Below are positions 46,201 through 57,192 of a stretch of DNA of 64,000 bases, in pieces (the stretch's first letter is position 1; each line of letters opens with the position of its first letter). The notes below the pieces were generated by a model, which had not been told where the DNA came from, made no database searches, and was given only the letters and a program-made list of their open reading frames with translations. The position numbers were made by a program, and so were the translations under genes. The stretch is taken from the NCBI RefSeq assembly GCF_029227915.1, contig NC_079886.1, positions 9,569,501-9,633,500 of the forward strand, read 5' to 3'. Origin of the DNA: Hydractinia symbiolongicarpus (Eukaryota; Cnidaria; Hydrozoa; Anthoathecata; Hydractiniidae).

Positions 46201-49200
46201 TATATACTGAATTAAATTTCACAGAAAAGTTGAGAAGGGTGGAGGTATGACTCTTCTGGCCCCTTGGCGTCGTTGAACCTGATGAACATGCACGTCGCTT
46301 TGGATTTGGCATGGCATGGTTTGACACGTAGCTGTGATTAAGGCACTTCGGTAAACATGCCTGCGTTGTAGGCCGAACGACGGACCTTGTGATTACGAAG
46401 CGAACTCTGTACCTTTATAAATAATACAAACGGCTAATGGCGACTAAATGAGGAAATTCCTGTAGAAATTAGTGCCTGGTTTCATTATCAAAATAAAAAA
46501 CCAAGGCATTAAATTCTCACCATCTGTTTCCACGTATGTTTCGACACCAATCGTTTCTTTCGTTTTACTATCAACATGAGAAGTGTCTTTTTTCGATTTT
46601 AAAACTTTCTTTTTATTCTTCTTCTTTTCTTCTGTTGTTTCTTCATTTTCTGTCTTCACTCTATGTTCAAAATCAGAATTTATATTAACATTATTCAAGT
46701 TGTTTTTTATTCGTGTCGTTTTTTCCTCTTCTTCTGTTATGTATTTATCTAATAACTTTTCAATAGATTCAACTGGGCCTAAACATAAAGAAAAAGATTA
46801 AATTTTGACGGGTATAGCAGCTCACAACAGATAGAAGACACATATCTTAGCGATGTTGGTTAATATAACAGTCAAAATTTAGTCCAAGGTTGAGATGGTT
46901 AATGAACTTGCTAAAAAGTCTTGATTCACACTTGTGAAAAAAATAAAAATAAATAAATGCTAAAAAAATAAATTGTGTTAAATTTTCGCCAATTGCCACA
47001 TCTAGAAATTTTACTTTTGCGAATCGATGATGAAAACCATTACATTTTGCTATGAAAATATTCTTTACAATTTATTTAATCGCAGCTAAGATTAACGTTA
47101 AGTATCGAATAATTAATAAACAATCGTCATTGGTAAAACATAAAAATACAAAGTAAGTCACAAATTTCAAACAAAAAAGTGTTTTGAAATTATACAGAAA
47201 CTGAGTTCAATACTAAAAAAACATTTTTTAATCAGAAAATGACAAAAAGCAAAACCCAAAAAATGTTATTGATTTGTGTTAACTACATACCATAATTTTC
47301 AATGGTGGTAAACAATGAATGAATTCTTTTCGTTTCATTAAGTGTTGGTCTTCTAGTGTTCAGTGAAATCTTGCAGCATCTCCCATCATCTAAAATACAA
47401 CAGCAAACATTATAATATCAGTACTTCGTCAGGAAATCTTAATAAAATTTCCACAAATGGATGGAAGAAATAACGTTACATGCAGGTTGAATAGAAAGTC
47501 TATTAAAACGTTTAAGCCGTAAAAAAGCGCTGCCATCTTTAGTATAATGGAAATTAAGAATATTAAGCGCCAATTTCCAAAAGCTGGGACCTGCAAGCAT
47601 GAACGCTCGAAAAGCGACCTTTATATTATCTATGCAGGTAGTGTACTTATCTACGACATTCTACTGACATCTAATTATTTTCTCATGTCATTTATCCCTC
47701 TACCAGCATAATATTCATATGCACTAATTTTCGCAAGTTTCGGGAGTTTTAGGCAAATTTGCAAATATTAATGCTGACAGAATCCTTTAAAATGTTAATT
47801 ACAGTGAAACTTCTCTGAAATCGACAGTCCAAAAAGCTTAAAAAAACTCTCCTTAGCTTGCTTCTTGTCACCTTATCAATAACAATATTCAATTTTAGGC
47901 TTTTCAGTACACTAATTTACAAAAATTAATAGCCACAAAATTCTAGAAAATTTCTATTTACAAAAATAAGACCTTGCTTATAATTTTACTCTTGATAAAA
48001 CGAACTAAAATAAACACACGCTTGTCTGTCTGAGTGTGACTTTTACAAAGACGATATTTTTTACCACCTGAATGCGCGAGTTTTTCAAGTTTTTTTGTCC
48101 ATATCTTTTAACGTTAATACCTTATATTAAATTAATGAAGCCATTACAGTGCAGTTAAACTTTTGAGGCCAAATAACTTGGAGACGAGGTGGTGACGTCA
48201 ATGATTTTTCACCGCGTGGGTAACTAGGGACGACCTAGGACCAATTTGGGTAATTTTTCCGAACCTGAGTCCCAATATCCGTTTCGGAATGAGCGGGTTG
48301 ATGACGTCATCAAAAAACCTTCAAAACCTAATATCTCTGCAGCCATTTGTCAAAAGTACATGATCCTAAACATTTTCTTGATCAGCAATTTAAGCTCTAC
48401 ACAATAGACGCACGAATAAACTGAATTTCGTCAATTTGTTTTTGCATATGTACTACTGACATCAGCAAAAAGTCTAAAATAACCAATTTATACATTGTCC
48501 TCCTGCCTCAGTGGATTTTTTCCACGGTCTTTATCAACTAGTGACAAAATAATACGCCACATACCTTTTGTAATAATGTCTTTGTTAAAAAACAAGATGT
48601 GTGAATTGTACGTTGAGCATTTGTAAAATATTTTATCCGCTTGCTGAAAATGTCTTGACCAAGATGACAAAAGAGATTGAACTTCCTATTGCAGAAAAAT
48701 AACAATTTCTTAATAAGATAATGCCCTTATCTTAAGACACTTATGGCAAAGTGTAATTTATTGCCTAGGTAAAGTAAAAAAGTGATTTGGGTGATAATAC
48801 ATCATTATCATAGTATTCAATTGAATTGACCACCTGACTTTTAACCTAAAATTCCATGGGTTCTTTTGTGTTATTTGTGCTAAATTTATGTTGCTTTCGG
48901 TTGGGTAGACTTACAAACAAAACAAAAGCTCCTAGAAGTGTAAAATATGTGCAAAAGCATATAAAATTAAAAAATGTCATAATCACTATACATTGTGCAG
49001 GAAAATTTCAACTAACTAACTATAATATAAACTCACTACTCAACTGAAACAAAATTACCACCTGTGTTAAAGCAGCTTCATTGTACCGTCTTATCGATGC
49101 ACCTGCAGATCTGAAAAACAAAACATACTTAAAGCGTAAACAAAACAGACTGTGTCTGTAACAAACTGTGTAATAAAATAACCATAATGCATGCAAAATG

Positions 49201-52200
49201 GATATAATGATTACATTGTGCTCTACAAGGTGCACTGCTCTGATTTAATGCAAAGCTTTAGTATAGTCAAACCATGTTGTGGGCACTCCACACTAAGTCT
49301 TATTATCACAGTCCTTCCTGTATCAAAACCTGTTAGGGTCGAATCCGATTTTATTGTTAACACTTTTTAAAGTGTAGCTTTTTTTACTAGGAATATGAGT
49401 TTCTGAAAAAGTACTAACTAATGATTTGTTTTCCTTCCCTACTCATGTTTTAATTTTTTCATTGTAAATAATAAGGGCAAGATATGGGTAGATTATTATA
49501 ATCATTTACCCAGAATAACATCTTTGGTACTGCTAGCAACAAGGGTCCTGTAAAGAAAGTCCTAGTGAATTTATAACTTTCATTTGAGATACGAAAGTCG
49601 TGTATGCACAGCAATTGCTGGAACCCAAGATTTTAAAAGTTATTATGTAAAAAGCACATTGTGATGACCATCACTTAGATATTACTTCAGTTTGAAATAT
49701 TTTTTTACCTTACTTGTTATTTAAACTTCGATCAGTATTTATTGGTATTTAATAAAAAATGAACAATCTTAATAACACATTAAGTCTGCATGCAGCACAC
49801 AAAGGTGATGTTATTGCATCTCATTTGCTACAACGCAAACAATTAATTCTATTAATAATGTTCTTACTTTGATGTATGGCCTTGTTTTTTGTCTTGCAAA
49901 CTTTGTGCCGTACCTCGCTTTGCTCTCACTGTGTAACGGTGAAATGTTTTATGTGCTATGATTTTATTTCTAAAATCACAAATCAAAATTAAACAAAATG
50001 GTATCATAATCCAATAAAGTTGGAAGGTTGTGCTCAAATGTTGCGCACTTTGATACCTTTCATAAACAGCACCAGCAAAGTGTCCAGTAGAAAACATCAA
50101 GTAAATCCATATATCGGAAGCAAGTCCCAAAATTTCATTACTGCTATCAGCATCATTAATTTTCTAAATGTAAGAAAAACATTCCAAAAATCAAGCTGGA
50201 AAAAATTTAGCTGTTTCTACGCTTTCTGCGATCTGTGCTGCGCTACCTGGCTAAGCCTTTTTGAAAATATGGTAAAATATGTTGCAAGTAAACTCACTTC
50301 TGTGCAATTTTTGACATGCGGTTTTGACAGCTTGAAACATTTAGTTTTAAGAAGTTAAATTTTTTCATCAGGCGCTGATTGAAGATGTTAAAAACTGCAT
50401 GGCAAAAACCACACAAGAAGTAAGGTTTCGGGTAACATATATCTTTTGTGAAAATCAATAAGATTTCAGACATGTATGGTAGATACCTGTGCATTGCTTA
50501 CAACATTCCGGTACAGTGCAATCAGCTTTCCTTCCTCGCTCTGAAAAAAAAATTTCAGAGGATGTTTTCCAAAAAATAGGCTGGATGCAGTACAGTTGGT
50601 GACATCTTCTGAAATATCTATGCTGTCTTCTCGCTTGAGAGATACAGGTTCCATGTCATCATCACTTTCCGAATCTGACCCCGATATACTTGATAATTCA
50701 CCTGTTAAAAAAAGAACTCTACAGGGCTTAAAAAAAGGGCTGGACAATGGTCACTGACTGCCAAATTTTGACATTTGACTATCAGGACAGGTAAACAAGC
50801 GATCAAATTGAACTGCAATTAATCATGCCCTCCACAAGTGAAAAGAGGCTCACAAAATTCACTATTGAAAATAACACATGTTAGGCCACGGAGTATTTAA
50901 ATATATAAAGCATACTTCAACTGGATCATCTAAAACAGTCACTTGTGAGTAAATTAAATTATGATAAAACCACCAATTTTTATTCAATCAATACTTTGTT
51001 TTTCTTGCCAGTGGGGTTAATTAATCATTTTTTTAATTTTTTTTTTTTAACAAAACGTTTTTTGTAAAGTAATTTTTTATAAAGTACTATTATTTATTGC
51101 AGGACCTTAATAAAAAGTTGAAACAAACTTTAAAAAAAGTTGGGGGTAGCCAAAGCATAAAAAATCACATTTCACAAAAAAAATTACACTTTAGATAGCA
51201 CTAAATAAAATGTCTGTAAATATTACTTCTTAAATTTACTAGAAAAAAAGGTATAATAAATTTTGACACTATAATCAAAATCTTAACAGTATTTTCACCC
51301 TAAAAAATTGTAGATGCACATTTTTAATAAAGTATATCTACGTTACATTATTGTCAAAATAGTGTTTTTTTAATGGAATTTTATACAATAAAATAATAAA
51401 TTTGTCACATAAGCAGTTACAAAGTTTAATTAGACTCCTGCTTTATTACCCTGATCTTTTACCTGCCGAAAAAATTGACTTGACCATAAACACCAACAGT
51501 CACAGTGACCGCTAGGGATAAAGTATTTATAACTTGAGCGCTGCTTATTTAATATTAATTAGAGAAAATGCCTTGAAAAGGTCCTTTTAATTTCATCTAT
51601 ATTTCATTCTGCAATTATTCAAGTTATGAATATTATTTTTAAACCAACTTTATAGCAAAGCGAAGCCAACAATAGATAGTTGCCTAGTCAGTTAATAGTT
51701 AACACTCATCAAACCATTTTTTTTTTGGAAAGCAGTATAAACTCTGCAACACAAAAAATCTTCAACCTACCAGATATTTGGTAATTAAATTCTTCTTCAC
51801 TGATGGGTCGCTTTGCTAGCAGTTTTTGTTTAGCATTGAATCTATGCCAGTCAAGTTTGTAATGTTCTCTCTTAAAAGTATAAAAAATTTTCAGTTACCT
51901 TAAGGAGGAATTTCTTTACCAAGAAATAAAATAAAAAGAACTTTGACAGTTCCAATATATCACCTGTAATAAATTATTATCAAATTTCACTTTGCAAATT
52001 GAACATTGCATCCCAGCATGCATCACATCATCTTGAATTGGTAAGACCTCTACAAAATAAAAAATAAATCTAAACAGCTGGTTTAAAAGCTGTGAAACAG
52101 GATTTCTAATTCAATTAATTCAATAGCAACTATTTGCCAGTGTTAACCTTAATGAAACTAACAATCCAAGATAACGGTTTCTTTTCAATAATGCTCTTTC

Positions 52201-52412
52201 ATACCAAAAGTACAAAATTATAAAAAATGGAGGATTATTATACCTAGGTTTTCACTATTTACCATAAATTCATTCTCTGGTAGCATTAATTTTCCTTGTT
52301 TTAAACCTTCATATAATTTCATGCCATTGGTAAGTTTTTTTGCTGACTGGTCAAATACACTTGAACAGCTTGGCAATGGTAACAACTTCTGTATAATTTT
52401 CATGCTCTTCAT
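40240..52412 (-). CDS. ANKZF1: ANKZF1/Vms1 peptidyl-tRNA endonuclease
   Basis: ANKZF1 (yeast Vms1) releases stalled nascent chains from 60S ribosomes in ribosome-associated quality control and acts at mitochondria. Sixteen exons close in phase: 52244-52412, 51964-52049, 51771-51870, 50487-50701, 50057-50163, 49868-49969, 49062-49110, 48565-48685, 47291-47389, 46521-46778, 45519-45837, 44859-44970, 44090-44188, 42345-42425, 40643-40695 and 40240-40351; product 693 aa (human 726). Domains: C2H2 finger (C72, C75, H88, H94, with REHYKLDWHRFN), the VLRF1 domain with GHFAGAV and HKTFHRYTVRAKRGTAQ, where the catalytic Gln is Q248 (human Q246), a charged linker, ankyrin repeats (GDTLLHRAAKSRSKEI and PYDVAADKSTRNEFRRFM), a basic coiled coil, and a C-terminal zinc-binding CSNC..CSTDC. 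The first ATG of the 5' exon (52412) is taken as the start. Confidence 0.96.
41133..41200. repeat. Inverted repeat, arms about 30 bp
   Basis: TTTCCTAATTATGCCAAACTCA pairs with TGAGTTTGGCATAATAAGGAAA around a short loop, in an ANKZF1 intron. It is probably a miniature palindromic element. Confidence 0.65.
41593..42218. mobile_element. Candidate MITE with TIRs
   Basis: The end AGCCTGAAATACACGATCCG (41595-41614) is matched in inverted orientation by CGGATCGTGTATTTCAGCC (about 42197-42215). A second palindrome, TTGAATAATATAGATATTATC... (41772-41855), lies within. No transposase. It sits in the ANKZF1 intron between exons 14 and 15; exon 14 starts just beyond it on the + axis. Flanking bases TAA/TTA hint at a Harbinger-type target, weakly. 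Confidence 0.6.
43064..43435. mobile_element. Head-to-head inverted tRNA-derived SINE with target duplication
   Basis: Two arms of about 80 bp are inverted copies: GAAGAACTACTTTGTTCATC... on the left and its complement on the right. Each contains a tRNA-like B-box region (GGGATTCGATCC / GGGGATCGAATCCC); the right arm also has an A-box-like TAGTGTAGTGG. Between them is a further hairpin TCAGATAGTTTA/TAAACTATCTGA. The whole block is bounded by the 16-bp direct repeat TATAAGCAACTGAATT (43048-43063 and 43436-43451), so it looks like one insertion event, in an ANKZF1 intron. Confidence 0.8.
46330..46420 (-). mobile_element. Possible tRNA-like SINE head
   Basis: On the - strand GAGTTCGCTTCGTAATCACA followed by AGGTCCGTCGTTCGGCC looks like an anticodon arm, variable loop and T arm of a tRNA. 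No clear A box. It lies in an ANKZF1 intron. Low certainty. Confidence 0.35.
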
Positions 52413-52984
52413 TATCAATTTGATTAGGACTAAAAATTAGGGAAAGCTATGTTATAAATAAAAATAAATCAAACAAAGCCTTATTTAAATCTATGCAAAG
52501 TTAAAATTAAAACAAAACAAAGAGTATTGTTCAGATCTTATTTAGGTGATTGTTTTATTTCCAGAAATTGTCCCTACAGTTATTTTGCTCTTTCGTAAAT
52601 TTTTGTCTCTAAATTGATAGATAATCTCTAAAAATGATAACAAAAAATACTAAGCCCTCAAAAAGAGAGTGTTTGAAATCAAGAATTATTATTTATAAAC
52701 TGAATGTTATTGTTGTCTGAAACCAAAAATAGATCCATGAGTTTAAAAAAAAGTCAACATTGAATGTATCAAGAAGTGTCTTTCCTTCTCTGTTGTGTTT
52801 AATACAATGTTGGAAACAATAAATGTGATAAATAAAGTGATGACTAGGTTGGCTACCAAGTTGGCTATCAAAGATGGCATCAGTGTTTAGCACACTTATT
52901 GGAACAGGATGTCAAAGTTTAGCTATAGCTGACAGCAACCTAAGATTTCCAGTTAAGATTAGAATCTAGGGCTTAATGGAGTTA

Positions 52985-53335
52985 CTGGAGAATATAGTTT
53001 CTCTCTATTAATGAATAATTTTAGGTTATAGTCTGTAGGTTTAAGCTTGTGCTTAAACAGGATATATTCGGCTTTACTTGCATCCAGAGAGATTTAGTTG
53101 GCATTGAACCATTGGAAAAGAAAGTTCAGATTCATGATTCTCTTAGTATCAATAACAAATTGAAAAGGAAAATTTATGGCAAGATTTTAAACCCTTTTTG
53201 AATAAGAAACAAAAAAGGCCTAATACAGATCTTTGTGGTACACCATGTCTAACAAATTTTACTCAGATTCCAATCTAATAATTGATATAAATTTTTGCCT
53301 GCCAGATAAATAGGAGAAAAATTAAGAGGAGTTCC
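52985..53335 (-). pseudogene. Decayed LINE reverse transcriptase fragment
   Basis: On the - strand, broken by stops and shifts, YLSGRQKFISI, MVYHKDLY/GVPQRSVLG-like and WFNAN.ISLDASKAEYILF follow each other as in a LINE reverse transcriptase. It is older than the copy at 19868-21434 and of the same general type. Confidence 0.7.
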
Positions 53336-53443
53336 TTAGATACCATATTAAAAAAATGAGGGTACCAATTTGGCATAAAAAAGCACAAAATGCTTTGGGG
53401 TTTTTTAGTCTACAGACAACACAAATTGTAGGGAACGCAGATT

Positions 53444-53600
53444 GTTCCATTTGGCAGCAATTTAATATGGCAAGTTGTTACTATAGCCCTGAGTTAACCC
53501 AAGACATGTGAGGGAAATTGGGAATATGGCACACTGTGTGTCGTTAAAAGTTGCAGGGAGTTGTCGTCTGCTAGAGTGCAGATCATAATTGGGTCTGCGT
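53444..53600 (+). mobile_element. SINE body, second copy
   Basis: Its complement shares CAACTCCCT, CCCAATTTCCCT, CATG.CTTGGGTTAAC and GGGCTAT in the same order with the body of the SINE at 19323-19530. The head is not clearly recognisable here. Confidence 0.65.
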
Positions 53601-53743
53601 AGCTAAAAAAAGCTTTAAATACTGTAGGACTTACCATCTAAGCCATGGCACCTCTATGTCAACAATACTTTTAGTCTATCAACAGTAATTATGCAGGCTA
53701 AAACATACCTTTCCTCTAGTAGAGTGACGTTTCTTAAGCAACT

Positions 53744-54413
53744 GGACTGCCCAATCTATAGACATACATGTCCAATCTTAGAACAATTGTGGAAAACAAA
53801 GAGACCAGTGACAATTTTAGACTGTGCCTCTTAAAAGGAACTTTAAATTGAAATTTTCTTGGCAAATCAAAAGGCAAAAAAATATACCATTTATATAAAA
53901 ATGTGTATAAAAAAAATTGAAACCATTCGAACCATATATGGCTGACTATCGCTACCTAGCTAGCTAGCTAGCTAAACTTCTCATTCAAAATGAAGTTAAC
54001 AGCTAACAATTTATCTGATTCTTTATATATAAACCTTTTTTTAAAAAAAATAGGTCAATAAGAGCTGTATATAAATGCCAAATGTATATGTGCTAGCTAC
54101 AGCTAGCTAGCTAGGTAGCTAGGATTTTTACTATGCCCAAAAACAGGCCTGGTCAATTTAACAGTTCTTTGTTTTTCGTTTTTTGTTTATCATATACCAT
54201 ATATATCAAATATGATATTTTAATGTGTCTGAGAATGGTTGCTGGGTCTTGCAAAAAACAGAGCTTGTGTGGCACATCCCTTCTTTAAATTTTTAAAGGC
54301 GTCTAAAGATGGGTCTAACATGGTCTCCTGCCCAATCTTATTATGCCCTGCCCAGAGACTGGGCATTTTTATGTCCAAAGATTGGGCAGTGTCCTAAGAA
54401 GATTGGGCAGAAC
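53744..54413. repeat. Region bounded by inverted TGCCCAATCT words
   Basis: ACTGCCCAATCT (53744) and several AGATTGGGCA/TGCCCAATCT words (54333-54413) are arranged in inverted fashion and may mark the ends of a miniature transposon; TAGCTAGC tetranucleotide runs lie inside. Confidence 0.35.
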
Positions 54414-55054
54414 AGCGCAACCACACCACCAGATCACTTAAATCTGGGTCAGTAATATATTAAATACTAAAATTTTTCACGTTATCACAATAAAAGAAAT
54501 AATAAGCAGATAAAAAAATAACATGTTAAAGTATAGGTACAGTATAGCTTTGAGTAGCTTAAGTACTATAATACTGTAACCAGGAAAAATTTTAATAACC
54601 GCATGCTTCGCTACCATCTTTGTTTATATCTGAGTCTTCTTTGGGGCCCGTTACATCATCATATCAGAAACGACCCGTCTTTGCAAGCCCTGGCCGGCTG
54701 CAACCTCTTCGAAAAAGTCAGCGGGGTCAGGGGACGGCATGGTATGTTGCTGGTCCTTCCGTTTAGGGGAGAAATATTTTCGATCAAGTCTTTGTCTTAT
54801 GTATGCACATAAAAATATTTGTTTTGTACCCAGACTAACGAAATTTCAGTACAAGAATTTCTATCAAAACTGAAAAAACTGAAAGTAATACTTTGAATGT
54901 CTAATAAATATAACTTCATTTGCGTTGGAAGCCAGTTGTGCGCTCAAAGGTTTTGCCATCTTAAGAATACAACAGTGGGATCCCGATGAAGCAAGCAGCT
55001 CTATAATACGGACAGTGGTATTTGGAATGGATAGACCTTTTAGACTTTTTTATA

Positions 55055-55430
55055 AAAATTCTCTATAAAGGGGACACCAGTGAAGACATATTTTTTTGCA
55101 CAAAATAAAATTTCCCGCTCTAAACTCCCTCCATAAAGCAGACAATATAAAATAGAATGACGACAAAAATTATTCATTCGCCAATATTTTTACACTTTTC
55201 ACTTCAGAAATTTTACAACTAGAGTTGCATTTTTAAATCTAAATCTAAAAATCTAAATCTAAAAAGTCGTCAATCAGAAAATGCATTGTAAATTTTTTAT
55301 AGTTTGTTATGGATTTTGCTTTATATCCAAATACATTGTCCATTTATTTACAATCTATTACAAAGCAAAGCTTGAAAAAATATTGTCACTATACATCTCT
55401 ATAAAACGGACAATTTTTTTGCACTGATGA
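55055..55430. repeat. CTCTATAAA-type transposon end remnants
   Basis: The words CTCTATAAAGGGGACA, CTCCATAAAGCAGACA and CTCTATAAAACGGACA recur at intervals, as in subterminal regions of pogo-like elements. No transposase seen. Confidence 0.4.
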
Positions 55431-57192
55431 TGTTTTGCACTGATGATGCTTTAAAGAAATTTCACTGCATCGACCAATTCAGTAGTCAATTTATATAAAA
55501 ATTCAAATCAGTTTTTCAAAAGAGAGAAAAATTTAATTATTGCACAAGATGGCTTTACACCTCATTCTTTAGTGTGTTATTATTCTTATACCTATTATCT
55601 GTTAAGCCGTCTTCCCGCCCTCTGGGATTATGTCCACTTTGCAACAGAAATATATAATAGTAATAGGATATAATAAAAATACCGAAATTGAGGTGTTTAA
55701 TCGATTTCTCTTTAATAGGATTAAATTGGAAATATTTTTATACAACAATTATGATTGCCCTGTTAATGGTATAAAAAAGGGTATCATCCATGACCCCTAC
55801 ACAGAGCAATTTGACAAAAATATGCTTATTAAATGCAGACATAAAGGAACACGACATACCGCCTTTTTTAAAAGGATAGTAAGCTTGATAGTAACTTAAA
55901 TCTATAATCGTCATTATCACCTTTGCTGTTTTTTCTCCCCTTGTTGAATTCATAGGCGGGCCTTCCTAAAAGGTTGTTTAAACAGGCCTTTTTTTGTCAT
56001 CAAATGTGACAGTTCTGAAGATTGAGAATTAGGAATAGATTTCATGTAATTACATTTTATTTCGAACATCTGGCGTAGTCATTCCCAATGGAGCTGGTGT
56101 CAAATCAGAGATGTGAATATATATTACGGTATACCCAGTTGTATGTGTGGCCATATGGTGTGGACATGTTGAGAAAAAATAGTGGATATTTTGATGAGAT
56201 ATAATATGGCTATAGCCATAAGAGTAGGGCAGCATTATATATTCTTGACTAATTTCATTGAAAAAGTCGCCACATTTAGTCGATTTAAATTTTTGATTGG
56301 AAAGTCTAAGTGAACAAGATCTTTAGAAAGAAAACGTCTTTTTGGGCAGAAAAATAAGTATGACGTCATTCTTCACATCAGTCGATGTGGGAATTCGTTT
56401 ACTCGTTATGCTTAAGTCTACTTTATGACACACTAATATACCAGCAATTTTGCTAATATATTAAAGTATTAAAAATGCATTTTGAATTCGCATATATTCA
56501 GTGCATATCTTGAGCCAGATAGCTGTGATGATACGAAGGGTGGAAAACTATACTAAACAGAAATAATGGAGAATTGGAGAATTGTTTGTTTGTTTCTTTG
56601 TTTGTTTTGTTGTTTGCTTCACTCGGAGAAAAACAAAACGTGTTTTTTTTAAAATCTTTTTATCGAAAATTAATCTCGCATATTTTTTGGAAATATTTTC
56701 GCAAATTTAAGAAGTCGTGAGGATTTTACTCGCATTATTTTCTCCAATTAAAGGTATTGTTTTTACTCTGGGTATTTATATTCGTAGCATGACCAATTTC
56801 TACTTTTATGGAATTTTATTTCTTTGGCCATCCATTCTTTGAGTGACTAACACATCGACAGTGTGTGTTAAACAGATAACATCACTCATCAACGATTGCA
56901 TAAAATACATATCAACATTTTTTGTTTTGGATTACTTGTCTTAGTAGCAGCTAAAACTGAATAATCGTTCAGCAGAGGCATGTGAAACTCTTTTTGATGT
57001 CAACATGGCGAATTCTACGTCTGCCATTTCTGCATCAACAACAATAATCCTAATAAAAAAAATTTCAACTGACATGCAAATAAGTAACATGTTATCAATA
57101 ATTTGTCTAATTAGAATTATTCCGCTATATTTATAAATGTAAGATCTGCTCCAAATTGTTTGCCTGCACTGTCTCCTTAAACTGCTTTCAAG

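Larger units (their letters stand above)
52413..57192. other. Divergent intergenic region between ANKZF1 and ADAM
   Basis: Both flanking genes point away from this 4.8-kb region, so it should hold both promoters. It also holds a LINE fragment (52985-53335), a SINE body (53444-53600), TAGC-rich repeats (53957-53975 and 54102-54120), repeated TGCCCAATCTT words (53744-54413), a GC-rich islet (54603-54830) and decayed CTCTATAAA-type transposon ends (55055-55430). I cannot place a core promoter. Confidence 0.6.

Noticed and set aside
48180..48320. Two TGACGTCA-like motifs as a CRE enhancer
   Set aside because: They lie deep in an ANKZF1 intron within repeat-like sequence; without a promoter the motif alone is not support.
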